Source: Streptomyces chartreusis
Lineage (GTDB): Bacteria; Actinomycetota; Actinomycetes; Streptomycetales; Streptomycetaceae
Length of the DNA: 64,000 bases
NCBI RefSeq assembly: GCF_008704715.1
Contig: NZ_CP023689.1
Location: 3,658,001-3,722,000 of the forward strand
Direction: 5' to 3'
In this document: in pieces, positions 51,765 through 60,265 of the stretch
Position numbering within the stretch: position 1 is the stretch's first letter
Layout of the letters: each line of letters opens with the position of its first letter
The notes under the pieces: generated by a model
What the model was told of the DNA's origin: nothing
Database searches by the model: none
Seen by the model: only the letters and a program-made list of their open reading frames with translations
Position numbers and translations under genes: made by a program

Positions 51765-52688
51765 CTACCCGTACTGGAGCCGTACGCTCGCACCCTCCCG
51801 GTCGTCGCGGACGTCGACATATGCGCACACCTGTCGGGCGAACCACAGTCCCTGCCCGGGTTCCGGTTCCACGCGTTGCGGCGGTACGAACCCGGCCAGC
51901 GGGTCGTCGACGCGGCGCTCGGCACGCAGTTCGCAGACGCACGCCGGGGCCTCGCCCCACAGCAGGGCGCCCTCCAGCGGGCCGAGCGTGGCGGCCGCCT
52001 CGGTGACGGCCGTGGCGAACAGCTCTCCGTCCGCCGGGGACAGTCCCTGGACGGTGGCCCAGGTGCGCACGGCGTCCGCGGCGGGGACCGGACCGGACAG
52101 GTACTCGGCGTCGACGGGCGGCGAGGGCAGCGGCACGGCGTCGAGCTCGGCGGCGAGCCGGACCGGGTCCACGTACACGCCGGTGTCGGGGTGGGCCCGG
52201 CGGGCGGCGGCGACGATGGCGTGGCCTGCGACCCGGGTGTCGTAGGCGCACAGGGCGGTCGTGGCGAGCGGGGCGAACAGGAGGTTGGCGAGCGCCTCGT
52301 AGCGGATCCACTCGGCGGTCTCGCGGGGCGAGCGGCCGGCCCGCCCGCCCCACACGGGTTCCATGAGCAGATGGATACGGCCGCCGGGGCCGGCGTTGGC
52401 GGCGAGGTGGCCGGCGCCACGGGCGATGGCGTTGGCGGCGGAGCCCGTGTACCACTCGGTGTGCGGGACGAGGACGACGTCCTTCACGCCGTCGCCGAGG
52501 GCGTCGCGCAGGAGGTCCAGGTTGCCGGGTGCGGCGATGGCCACCGGCGGCGGCTCGTCGGGCGCCGCGAGAGCCTCGGTGAGGAAGGGCAGGGCGGCGG
52601 CGAGGAATTCGTCGTCGCTGCGGAAGACCGCCATGCGGTGGTCGAAGCAGTCCTGCGGCGGGGTGGACGGGTCGGGTCGGGTGGTCAT
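51765..52688 (-). CDS. MEDS-domain plus HATPase anti-sigma regulatory protein
   Basis: 307 residues: N-terminal MEDS domain (FDHRMAVFRSDDEFLAAALP, HLAANAGPGGRIHLLMEPVW) and a C-terminal ATPase-like domain (FATAVTEAAATLGPLEGALL, GLWFARQVCAYVDV). MEDS proteins can sense methanogen/diol signals in relatives of RsbA. The ATPase motifs are degenerate. It lies between a short HATPase gene and a large LuxR regulator on the same strand. Confidence 0.78.
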   Translation of the reverse strand: MTTRPDPSTPPQDCFDHRMAVFRSDDEFLAAALPFLTEALAAPDEPPPVAIAAPGNLDLLRDALGDGVKDVVLVPHTEWYTGSAANAIARGAGHLAANAGPGGRIHLLMEPVWGGRAGRSPRETAEWIRYEALANLLFAPLATTALCAYDTRVAGHAIVAAARRAHPDTGVYVDPVRLAAELDAVPLPSPPVDAEYLSGPVPAADAVRTWATVQGLSPADGELFATAVTEAAATLGPLEGALLWGEAPACVCELRAERRVDDPLAGFVPPQRVEPEPGQGLWFARQVCAYVDVRDDREGASVRLQYG

Positions 52689-52750
52689 CGGTACGGACTC
52701 CCCTCGGGTTGCGAGTCGATGCGTCGGGACGGCTCTGTGGGCCGTGGGTG

Positions 52751-55132
52751 TCAGCGCTGCGCCGCCACCCAGGCGGCGATCTGGCTGCGCTTGTTGAAGC
52801 CGAGCTTGCGCAGGACGCGTTCGACGTGGCCCTCCGCTGTGCGCCGGGCGATGACCAGGCGGTCGGCGATCTGCTGGTTGGCGAGGCCCTGGGCGACGAG
52901 TTCGGCGACCTCGCTCTCGCGGCGGGTGAGGCGGACGCCGGGCGTCGACGGGGTGGATCTGTGGCGGCCGTTCGTCCGTCGGCCGGCCGTGGGCCGGCGG
53001 GGCCGGGTGGTGTCGCCGACGGCGTACTCGACGGTCCGGGCGAGGTCGAGCGCGGCGCCGCGCTCGTAGGCCCGCCGGTACTCGGACGGGCCCAGTCCCG
53101 CACGTGACCGGGCCTCGCTGTCACGGCGGGCGGAGGTGAGGGTCGCCGAGCCCCAGCGGTCGCGGTCGATGGCGGTCCAGGTGCGGTCGGCGGCACCGAG
53201 CAGGGTGGCCGAGCGTTCGTGGGTGCCCTGCTCGACGGCGGTGCGGGCGAGGAGGTCGAGGGTGAGGGCGATACCGATGACGTCGTGCACGGCGATCTTC
53301 AGGCGCAGGGCCTGCCGGGCGTGGTGCTCGGCGCGGGGCCAGTCGCGGCACACGGTGTGGGCGAGGGCGAGCATCCGCAGGACGTAGGAGTGCACCCACT
53401 CCTCACCGTGCCGCTCGCACATCCGGCGTGCGGCCTCGCAGACCTCGACGGCACGGTCGGCCTCGCCCAGGAAGCCGAGGGCGCAGGCGAGTTCGACCTG
53501 GTTGAGGCCGTGCAGGCTGAGGTGCTGGCCGGGGACGGGGCCGCGCGCGACGCTCGCCTCGAAGTGCCTGAGCGCGGTCGGCAGGTCGTCCATGAACAGG
53601 GTGATGACGCCGATGACGTACTCGGCGTGCGCCGTCTCCGCCGCGTCGTCGAGGTCCTGGGCCAGGAGGTGGGCGTCGCGGGCGAGGGCGAGGCCCGCGG
53701 TGAGGGCGTGGGTGGCGGCGGCGAGGAGGCCCGCGATCCACAGGCCGCGGGCGCGCTCGGGGGTGGGTTCCGGGTTGGCGGCGAGGGCGCGGTCGAGCCA
53801 GTGGCGGCCCTCGCGCGGGGCACCGCAGGCGTGCCAGTAGAACCAGAGGGTGCCGGCCAGACGCAGGCCCGCCAGACGCTCGCCCCGGGTGGTGAGGCTG
53901 AAGTCGAGGGCGGTACGGATGTTGTCCTGGTCGGCCCGGAGCCGGGCGACCATGTCGCGCTGGCCCGGTCCGAACCAGGCCCGCTCGCAGGCGGCGGCGC
54001 GGTGCAGCATCCAGTCGCGCTGGCGCCGGCGTGCGGCGGACTCCTCGCCGGGCAGGGCGCGCAGGCGGTCCAGGCCGTAGTGGCGGAGGGTGTCGAGGAG
54101 GCGGTAGCGGATGCCGTCGGGGCCGGACTCCCGGGACAGTACGGACTTGTCGACGAGGCCGGTGACGGCGTCGAGGACGTCGTGGGGCCGGACGTCCGCC
54201 CCCTCCTCCTCACCCCCGTCGGCTCCGCCCGTCGCCGCGCACACCGCCTCCGCCGTCTCCAGGTCGAAGCTCCCCGCCAGCACCGACAGCCGTGCCCACA
54301 CCGACTGCTCGCGTGCGGTGCACAGTTCGTGGCTCCAGTCGACGGCGGCGCGCAGGGTCTGGTGGCGGGGCAGGGACGCGGGGCTGCCGCCGGTGAGGAG
54401 GCGGTAGCGGTCGTCGAGGCGGTCGAGGAGCTGGTCGACGTCGAGGACCCGCATCCGCACGGCGGCGAGTTCGATGGCGAGGGGAAGCCCGTCGAGGCGG
54501 TGGCACAGGCGCGCCACGGCGGCCCGGTTGGCGGCGGTGAGGCGGAAGCCGGGGACCACCGCGGCGGCCCGGTCGGCGAACAGGGCGAGTGCCGGGGAGC
54601 CTTCGGGCGCGGACAGGTCGCCGTCCGGGTCGGGGACCGGCAGGGGCCGCACCTCCAGGAGGTGTTCCTCGGTGAGGCCGAGGCGGTGGCGGCTGGTGGC
54701 GAGGATCCGTACGCCGGTCGTGCCGTGCAGCAGGGCCGCGGCGAGTTCGGCGCAGGCGGTCGGCAGGTGCTCGCAGTTGTCGACGAGCAGGAGCAGCCGG
54801 CGGTCCTTCAGCTGCTCCACCAGCGCGTCGAGCGGCGGCCGCGCGGAGCGGTCCGGCAGGTCGAGCGCGTCGGCCGCGGCGAGCGGCACGAGCGCCGGGT
54901 CGTCCAGGCCGGAGAGCGGCACGAAGCGTACGCCGTCCGGGAAGGTGCGTCGCAGACCGGCCGCCAGACGTGCGGCGAGGCGGGTCTTGCCGACGCCGCC
55001 GGGCCCGGTCAGGGTGACGAGCCGGGCCCTGGCCAACAGCTCGCGTCCGGCGGCGAGTTCACCGCGCCGGTCGACGAAGCTGGTCGTCTCGACCGGCAGC
55101 TGCCGATCCGGTCCAGGCGACGATCCGCCCAT
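52751..55132 (-). CDS. Large LuxR-family regulator with NB-ARC-type ATPase
   Basis: 793 residues: P-loop GGVGKTRLAARL near residue 37 and LLVDNCEHLPTAC as Walker B, helical tetratricopeptide-like middle, and a C-terminal LuxR helix-turn-helix (LTRRESEVAELVAQGLANQQ, RRTAEGHVERVLRKLGFNKR). It resembles AfsR/MalT-like STAND regulators without the SARP domain. Start at ATG 55132 with GGAGGAA upstream. Target genes are unknown. Confidence 0.88.
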   Translation of the reverse strand: MGGSSPGPDRQLPVETTSFVDRRGELAAGRELLARARLVTLTGPGGVGKTRLAARLAAGLRRTFPDGVRFVPLSGLDDPALVPLAAADALDLPDRSARPPLDALVEQLKDRRLLLLVDNCEHLPTACAELAAALLHGTTGVRILATSRHRLGLTEEHLLEVRPLPVPDPDGDLSAPEGSPALALFADRAAAVVPGFRLTAANRAAVARLCHRLDGLPLAIELAAVRMRVLDVDQLLDRLDDRYRLLTGGSPASLPRHQTLRAAVDWSHELCTAREQSVWARLSVLAGSFDLETAEAVCAATGGADGGEEEGADVRPHDVLDAVTGLVDKSVLSRESGPDGIRYRLLDTLRHYGLDRLRALPGEESAARRRQRDWMLHRAAACERAWFGPGQRDMVARLRADQDNIRTALDFSLTTRGERLAGLRLAGTLWFYWHACGAPREGRHWLDRALAANPEPTPERARGLWIAGLLAAATHALTAGLALARDAHLLAQDLDDAAETAHAEYVIGVITLFMDDLPTALRHFEASVARGPVPGQHLSLHGLNQVELACALGFLGEADRAVEVCEAARRMCERHGEEWVHSYVLRMLALAHTVCRDWPRAEHHARQALRLKIAVHDVIGIALTLDLLARTAVEQGTHERSATLLGAADRTWTAIDRDRWGSATLTSARRDSEARSRAGLGPSEYRRAYERGAALDLARTVEYAVGDTTRPRRPTAGRRTNGRHRSTPSTPGVRLTRRESEVAELVAQGLANQQIADRLVIARRTAEGHVERVLRKLGFNKRSQIAAWVAAQR

Positions 55133-55496
55133 GATCAGCCGTTCCTCCGGGTGATGTCGAAGGGAGCCGGGAAGTCCGCGGCCCGGGAGGCGGCGGGTGC
55201 GCCGGTCCCCGCCAAGCCGCCGCTCCCGCCGTTCCCCCCTTGCACGGATCACCACACTCCCCCCACCCGGCACGGTCCCGCACGCCCGGCTCACACCCCC
55301 GGGTGGACTTCCCCGGGGACCGCTCGGCACCGGGGCCGCGCGCGTACACTGCGCGGCCGATTTTCGGATGGTTCACGCCCCCGAACCCCTTCGCGCCCTT
55401 GACCTGTCCATGCCACCGCCGCACCATGAGCGCCACACCCGCACCAAGTACGTACGTCGCACTGAACCCCACCCCCCACTCCCACAAGGAGAATTC
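55133..55496. other. 364-nt divergent regulatory gap
   Basis: No gene was found between the LuxR regulator and the carboxypeptidase gene. GCGCGCGTACACTGCGCGGC around 55340 includes a TACACT -10 candidate for the plus-strand gene within a GCGCG/CGCGC inverted repeat. Confidence 0.4.
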
Positions 55497-56846
55497 ATGC
55501 GACTTCGCATACGCGGCTCAGGCGGCCGGAGCGGCAGACGGACCGCCGCCCTCGCCGGACTGCTCGCCCTGGCCCTCGCGGCGCCGATCTCGGCGAACGT
55601 GTCCGCGAACGCCGACAGCGCCCCCAAGACGGCCTCCTCGGCCGACGACGTCCGCCAGTACGAGGTCCGGCTGCACGGCGGTGCCGAGGCCCGCACGGCA
55701 CTTCAGCGCACCGGCGTGACCGTGGACGCCACCGACGACCACGGCGTCGTCGTCTCCGGCCGGGCCGACCAGATCAAGAAGCTCAGGTCGCTCGGCTACG
55801 ACGTCACCCCGCTCGGCGCGGTCCCCGACCGGTCCGCCGGCGAGGACGACGTACGACTCTACGACTTCCCGTCCGGCGACTCGCGCTATCACAACTACGC
55901 GGAGATGACGAGCGAGATCAACTCGATCGTCTCGGCCAACCCCTCCATCGCGAGCCAGCGCGTCATCGGCACGTCGTACCAGGGCCGCAACATCGTCGCC
56001 ATCAAGATCAGCGACAACGTCGGCACCGACGAGGCCGAGCCGGAGGTGCTGTTCACCCATCACCAGCACGCCCGCGAGCACCTCACCGTCGAGATGGCGC
56101 TGTATCTGCTGCGCGAGCTGACCTCCGACTACGGCAGCGACTCCCGGGTCACCGGGCTGGTCAACAACCGGGAGATCTGGATCGTGCCCGACCTCAACCC
56201 GGACGGCGGCGAGTACGACATCGCCACCGGCTCCTACCGGTCGTGGCGCAAGAACCGCCAGCCCAACTCCGGCTCGTCGGCCGTCGGTACCGACCTCAAC
56301 CGCAACTGGGCCTACCGCTGGGGCTGCTGCGGCGGTTCGTCGGGCTCGACGTCCTCGGAGACGTACCGCGGCGCGTCCGCCGAGTCGGCGCCCGAGGTCA
56401 AGGTGGTCGCCAACTTCGTGCGCAGCCGCGTCGTCGGCGGCAAGCAGCAAATCACGGCCGGGATCGACTTCCACACCTACAGCGAGCTGGTGCTGTGGCC
56501 GTTCGGGTACACGTACTCGGACACCACGACCGGGATGACGGCCGACGACCGCAACGCGTTCGCCGCGGTCGGGCAGAAGATGGCCGCGAGCAACGGCTAT
56601 ACGCCGGAGCAGGCCAGCGATCTGTACATCACCGACGGGTCGATCGACGACTGGCTGTGGGGCAACCAGAAGATCTTCTCGTACACCTTCGAGATGTACC
56701 CGAGGTCCGGGGGCGGCGGGTTCTACCCGCCCGACGAGGTCATCGAGCGGGAGACGTCCCGCAACCGCGATGCCGTTCTGCAGTTGCTGGAGAACGCGGA
56801 CTGCATGTACCGGTCCATCGGCAAGGAGGGCCAGTACTGCTCGTAG
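55497..56846 (+). CDS. Secreted M14 zinc carboxypeptidase
   Basis: 449 residues: signal peptide, a propeptide-like region (to ~115) and the M14 catalytic domain with zinc ligands H191, E194 (HHQHAREHLTVE) and H326 (GIDFHTYSELV) and catalytic E399 (YTFEMYPRSGGGGF). It removes C-terminal residues from peptides outside the cell. AAGGAG lies 7 nt before the ATG. Two adjacent cysteines (WGCCGG) are close to the active site. Confidence 0.95.
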   Translation: MRLRIRGSGGRSGRRTAALAGLLALALAAPISANVSANADSAPKTASSADDVRQYEVRLHGGAEARTALQRTGVTVDATDDHGVVVSGRADQIKKLRSLGYDVTPLGAVPDRSAGEDDVRLYDFPSGDSRYHNYAEMTSEINSIVSANPSIASQRVIGTSYQGRNIVAIKISDNVGTDEAEPEVLFTHHQHAREHLTVEMALYLLRELTSDYGSDSRVTGLVNNREIWIVPDLNPDGGEYDIATGSYRSWRKNRQPNSGSSAVGTDLNRNWAYRWGCCGGSSGSTSSETYRGASAESAPEVKVVANFVRSRVVGGKQQITAGIDFHTYSELVLWPFGYTYSDTTTGMTADDRNAFAAVGQKMAASNGYTPEQASDLYITDGSIDDWLWGNQKIFSYTFEMYPRSGGGGFYPPDEVIERETSRNRDAVLQLLENADCMYRSIGKEGQYCS

Positions 56847-57449
56847 CTAGTCGGCGTCGGGCTCCTCGGCGGCTGCTTCGGCACCCTCTTCGAAGTAGGC
56901 GTCGAGGACCGCGTCGAGCTGCTCGTCCCACTCCTTGAAGCTGCTCCTGGCCGTCGCCTCGATCTCGATCGGGTACCAGCGGCGGTCAGGAGTGTGCACC
57001 GTGATGGTGTAGCGCTTGCCGAAGCGCGGGGACTCGGTCTCGATCGCGCCGATCTCGTCCCAGCGGAACTCGCACTCCTGGTCGTCGAGGGTGAGCCGAA
57101 CGCCCTTGTGGTCGACGGCGATCCGGGCCCGGCGGTCGGCGGCCTCGAAGACGGGGCCGTCCACGGGGGCGTCCTCCGCCCCGTCGTCCTCGTCGTCGTC
57201 CGCCTCATCGGCCTCGTCGACGGCGTCCTCCGTGTCGTCATCGGCATCGTCGACGGCGTCGGCGACCTCCGTCCCGGGCTCGTCGGCGTCGTCGAGGGCG
57301 GTCTCCTCCGCGTCGGCCTCCTCGGCCGCGTCCTCCTTCTTCGCACCCTTGGGCGCGACGGACGCGGGCGAGGTGAGACCGGGGATGAAGGCCGGGTCGA
57401 ACCCGGCGCCCTCCAGGGGCTGGCTGCCTGAACCTATGCGCTGCTCCAC
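56847..57449 (-). CDS. Acidic protein with PH-like C-terminal domain (200 aa)
   Basis: The N-terminal ~110 residues are strongly acidic and repetitive (Asp/Glu/Ala). The C-terminal ~85 residues (RIAVDHKGVRLTLDDQECEF, RWDEIGAIETESPRFGKRYT, SSFKEWDEQLDAVLDAYFEE) match the small domain of the protein at 47573-47992. GTG 57449 is the likely start; a TTG at 57488 also opens the frame. Function unknown. Confidence 0.7.
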   Translation of the reverse strand: MEQRIGSGSQPLEGAGFDPAFIPGLTSPASVAPKGAKKEDAAEEADAEETALDDADEPGTEVADAVDDADDDTEDAVDEADEADDDEDDGAEDAPVDGPVFEAADRRARIAVDHKGVRLTLDDQECEFRWDEIGAIETESPRFGKRYTITVHTPDRRWYPIEIEATARSSFKEWDEQLDAVLDAYFEEGAEAAAEEPDAD

Positions 57450-57503
57450 AGCCGAGCAGTATGGTCGACAACCCTGTGTCCCGCGCAACCAGCCCCCGCA
57501 TCG

Positions 57504-58982
57504 TTACACGAACAGGCTCAGCACCGCCGCCACGACGAACCCGGCCACCGACAGGACACTTTCCAGCACGGTCCACGTCTTCAACGTGTCACGCTCGCTG
57601 ATGCCGAAGTACTTGGCGACTATCCAGAAGCCGCCGTCGTTGACGTGCGAGGCGAAGATCGAGCCGGCCGAGATGGCCATGATCACCAGCGCCACGAAGG
57701 CCTGCGAGTGGTCGCCCCCGGTGAGCAGGGGGGCCACGATGCCGGCCGTGGTGACGATGGCGACCGTCGCCGAGCCCTGGGCGACCCGCAGGACCACCGA
57801 GATCAGGTACGACAGCACCAGGACGGGCAGGCCCACGTCGTTGAAGGTGTCCGACAGGGCCTGGGCGACCCCGCTGGCCTTGAGGACGGCGCCGAAGACG
57901 CCGCCCGCGCCGACCACCAGGAGGATGTTGCCGACCGGCTTCAGGGAGGAAGTCGACACCGTCTCCAGGGACTTGCGGGACCAGCCGCGGCGGATGCCCA
58001 GCAGGTAGTAGGCGAGCAGCAGGGCGATCGTCAGGGCCACGAACGGGTTGCCGAAGAACTCGATCACCGAGCGGGGGGTGGAGGGGTCCAGGGCGATCGA
58101 GGAGAACGTGGCGGCCAGGATCAGCACCAGCGGCGTACCGATGATGCCGAGGACGGTGCCGAGCGGGACCGGCTTCTCCTGGAGCTCGACCCCGGCCTCC
58201 CGCTGCTCGTTGATGACCGCGAGCCTCGCCTCGGCGGCGGCCTCGACCATGTCCTGCGGCACGGCGACGAAGATGCGCTTGCCGATCCAGGCCGAGAACG
58301 CCCACGCGGCCAGCACCGCCGGGATGCCGCAGACGATGCCCATGAGGATGACCCAGCCCAGCTCGACGTGGAGCAGGCCGGCCGCCGCGACCGGGCCGGG
58401 GTGCGGGGGCAGGAAGGCGTGGGTCATCGACAGGCCCGCCAGCAGCGGCAGGCAGTACAGCAGGACGGACTTGCCGGAGCGCTTGGCGGCGGCGTAGACG
58501 AGCGGCGCGAGGACGAAGATGCCGACGTCGAAGAAGACCGGGATGCCGAAGATGAGGCCGGTGAGGCCCATCGCGAGCGGCGCGCGCTTCTCGCCGAAGA
58601 GGTTGAGCAGGCGGGACGCCAACGCCTCGGCGCCGCCGCTGACTTCGAGGATCGCGCCGAGCATGGTGCCCAGGCCGATGATGATCGCGACATGGCCGAG
58701 GATGCCGCCCATGCCCGACTCGATGGTGGACACGGCGTCCGAGCGCTGGACGGTGCCGAAGAGTTCGGTGACGGAGAGACCGGCCATCAGGCCGACGACT
58801 ATGGAGACCGCGAGGAGCGCCACGAACGGCTGGAGGCGCGTCTTGATGATCAGGAAGAGCAGCAGGGCGATGCCGATGGCGGCGACGGTGAGGAGACCGG
58901 CCGTGCCGTCGATCAGGAGGAGCAGGCCGCCGGTGTGGGGTGGGGTCTCGGGGGTGGCGGCCGCGGCGAGCGGATGGGGCAT
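57504..58982 (-). CDS. GntP-family permease (gluconate or D-serine type)
   Basis: 492 residues with 12-14 membrane helices and family motifs GIPVFFDVGIFVLAPLVYAA, HAFLPPHPGPVAAAGLL and GSATVAIVTTAGIVAPLL. GntP members import gluconate or related acids, and the E. coli member DsdX carries D-serine. Position next to a D-serine-dehydratase-like gene makes the second reading attractive. A 114-nt gap separates it from ridA, so it may have its own promoter. Confidence 0.92.
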   Translation of the reverse strand: MPHPLAAAATPETPPHTGGLLLLIDGTAGLLTVAAIGIALLLFLIIKTRLQPFVALLAVSIVVGLMAGLSVTELFGTVQRSDAVSTIESGMGGILGHVAIIIGLGTMLGAILEVSGGAEALASRLLNLFGEKRAPLAMGLTGLIFGIPVFFDVGIFVLAPLVYAAAKRSGKSVLLYCLPLLAGLSMTHAFLPPHPGPVAAAGLLHVELGWVILMGIVCGIPAVLAAWAFSAWIGKRIFVAVPQDMVEAAAEARLAVINEQREAGVELQEKPVPLGTVLGIIGTPLVLILAATFSSIALDPSTPRSVIEFFGNPFVALTIALLLAYYLLGIRRGWSRKSLETVSTSSLKPVGNILLVVGAGGVFGAVLKASGVAQALSDTFNDVGLPVLVLSYLISVVLRVAQGSATVAIVTTAGIVAPLLTGGDHSQAFVALVIMAISAGSIFASHVNDGGFWIVAKYFGISERDTLKTWTVLESVLSVAGFVVAAVLSLFV

Positions 58983-59096
58983 TTGGGGGGTCCTCTGCGT
59001 AAGTACATGGAGCTTTCGGGCAGGGGGGATCGCGGCATGGCGCCCAGGGGGTGCGGGCCGCCATGCCGTTCACGGGTGCGGGGGGTTGAGGAGGCG

Positions 59097-59507
59097 TCAG
59101 CCCAGTACGGCCAGCGCGTCGATCTCGATGAGCAGGCCCGCGGGCAGACCGACGTAGACGGTCGTGCGGGCGGCGGGCGGCTGGGTGAGCCCCTGCTCCT
59201 CGAAGTAGGTGTTGTAGATGTCGTTCATCTCGGCGAAGTGGGCGACGTCCGTCAGATAGACGCGGATCATCATCACGTCGTCCCAGGAGGAACCGCCCTC
59301 CTCAAGGATCGCCTTGACGTTGGCGAGAGTCTGGAGGGTCTGCTCGCGCAGGGTGGGACCGGCCGGCGTCGGGGGCTGCCCCTCGACCGCGGGGAGGAAG
59401 CCGACCTGGCCCGCGACCTGGAGGATGTTCCCCTTCCTCACGCCGTGCGAGAACTTCGCCGGGGGCGTGGTGTGGGTCTTCGGGGTGAGTGCGGTCTTCT
59501 CGGTCAT
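59097..59507 (-). CDS. RidA-family enamine/imine deaminase
   Basis: 136 residues: NILQVAGQVGFLPAVEG, DDVMMIRVYLTDVAHFAEMN and PPAARTTVYVGLPAGLLIEI, the RidA/YjgF pattern with the active-site Arg in the last segment. RidA hydrolyses reactive enamines such as 2-aminoacrylate made by PLP-dependent dehydratases. The ATG overlaps the iclR stop by 4 nt. Confidence 0.92.
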   Translation of the reverse strand: MTEKTALTPKTHTTPPAKFSHGVRKGNILQVAGQVGFLPAVEGQPPTPAGPTLREQTLQTLANVKAILEEGGSSWDDVMMIRVYLTDVAHFAEMNDIYNTYFEEQGLTQPPAARTTVYVGLPAGLLIEIDALAVLG

Positions 59508-60265
59508 GCCGTGCCCTTCGCTGAGTTTCTGCCGGAGTACTCGCCGCTGATGTCGTCCGCCGTACGGCGCACCAGCGGGAGCAGGGTGAGGAGTTCGTCG
59601 GCGGTGACGACGACGTTCGGGGCGGAGACCGACATCGCGGCGACGACACGGCCGTCGGCGCCGCGGATCGGCGCGGCGACGCAGTTGATGGACTCCTCGT
59701 GGCCACCGAGGTCGGTGGCCCAGCCCTGTTCGCGCACCTTGGCCAGTTCCCTGAGGAAGGCCTCCGGGTTCGGTGTCGAACGGGCCGTGTACATGGGGTA
59801 GTCGAGCTTCTCGGCCAGCGGGCGGCGCTCGTGCTCGGGCAGGTCGGCGAGCAGCAGCTTCGCCACGGCGGCCACGGTGATGGCGACGGGCTTGCCGATC
59901 CGCGAGTACATCCGCACCGGGTAGCGGCTCTCGACCTTGTCGATGTAGAGCACCTCGTCCTCCTCGTACACGGCGAGGTGGACGGTGTGCCCGCAGCTCT
60001 CGTTGAGCCGTACGAGATGGGGGTGGGCGATCTCGCGGATGTCGAGGTTCTCCATCGCCTCCTGGGCGAGGGCGATGAGGCGGGCGCCGAGGCGGTAGCG
60101 CTGGTCGGACTGGCGGTAGACCATGCCGTGCTCGTGCAGGGTGCGCAGCAGGCGCAGCGCGGTGGACTTGTGGACGCCGAGGCGGTCGGCGACCTGGCCC
60201 AGGTCCGCGGGGCCCTCGGCGAGCAGCGGCAGGATGCTGAGCGCCCGGTCGACGGTCTGGCTCAT
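59504..60265 (-). CDS. IclR-family transcriptional regulator
   Basis: 253 residues: winged helix (LSILPLLAEGPADLGQVADR, VHKSTALRLLRTLHEHGMVY) and IclR effector domain (YPVRMYSRIGKPVAITVAAV, ESINCVAAPIRGADGRVVAA, SVSAPNVVVTADELLTLLPL). It probably controls the divergent catabolic genes and its own operon through the inverted repeat near 61466. ATG 60265 overlaps the pfkB stop by 4 nt. Confidence 0.93.
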   Translation of the reverse strand: MSQTVDRALSILPLLAEGPADLGQVADRLGVHKSTALRLLRTLHEHGMVYRQSDQRYRLGARLIALAQEAMENLDIREIAHPHLVRLNESCGHTVHLAVYEEDEVLYIDKVESRYPVRMYSRIGKPVAITVAAVAKLLLADLPEHERRPLAEKLDYPMYTARSTPNPEAFLRELAKVREQGWATDLGGHEESINCVAAPIRGADGRVVAAMSVSAPNVVVTADELLTLLPLVRRTADDISGEYSGRNSAKGTA

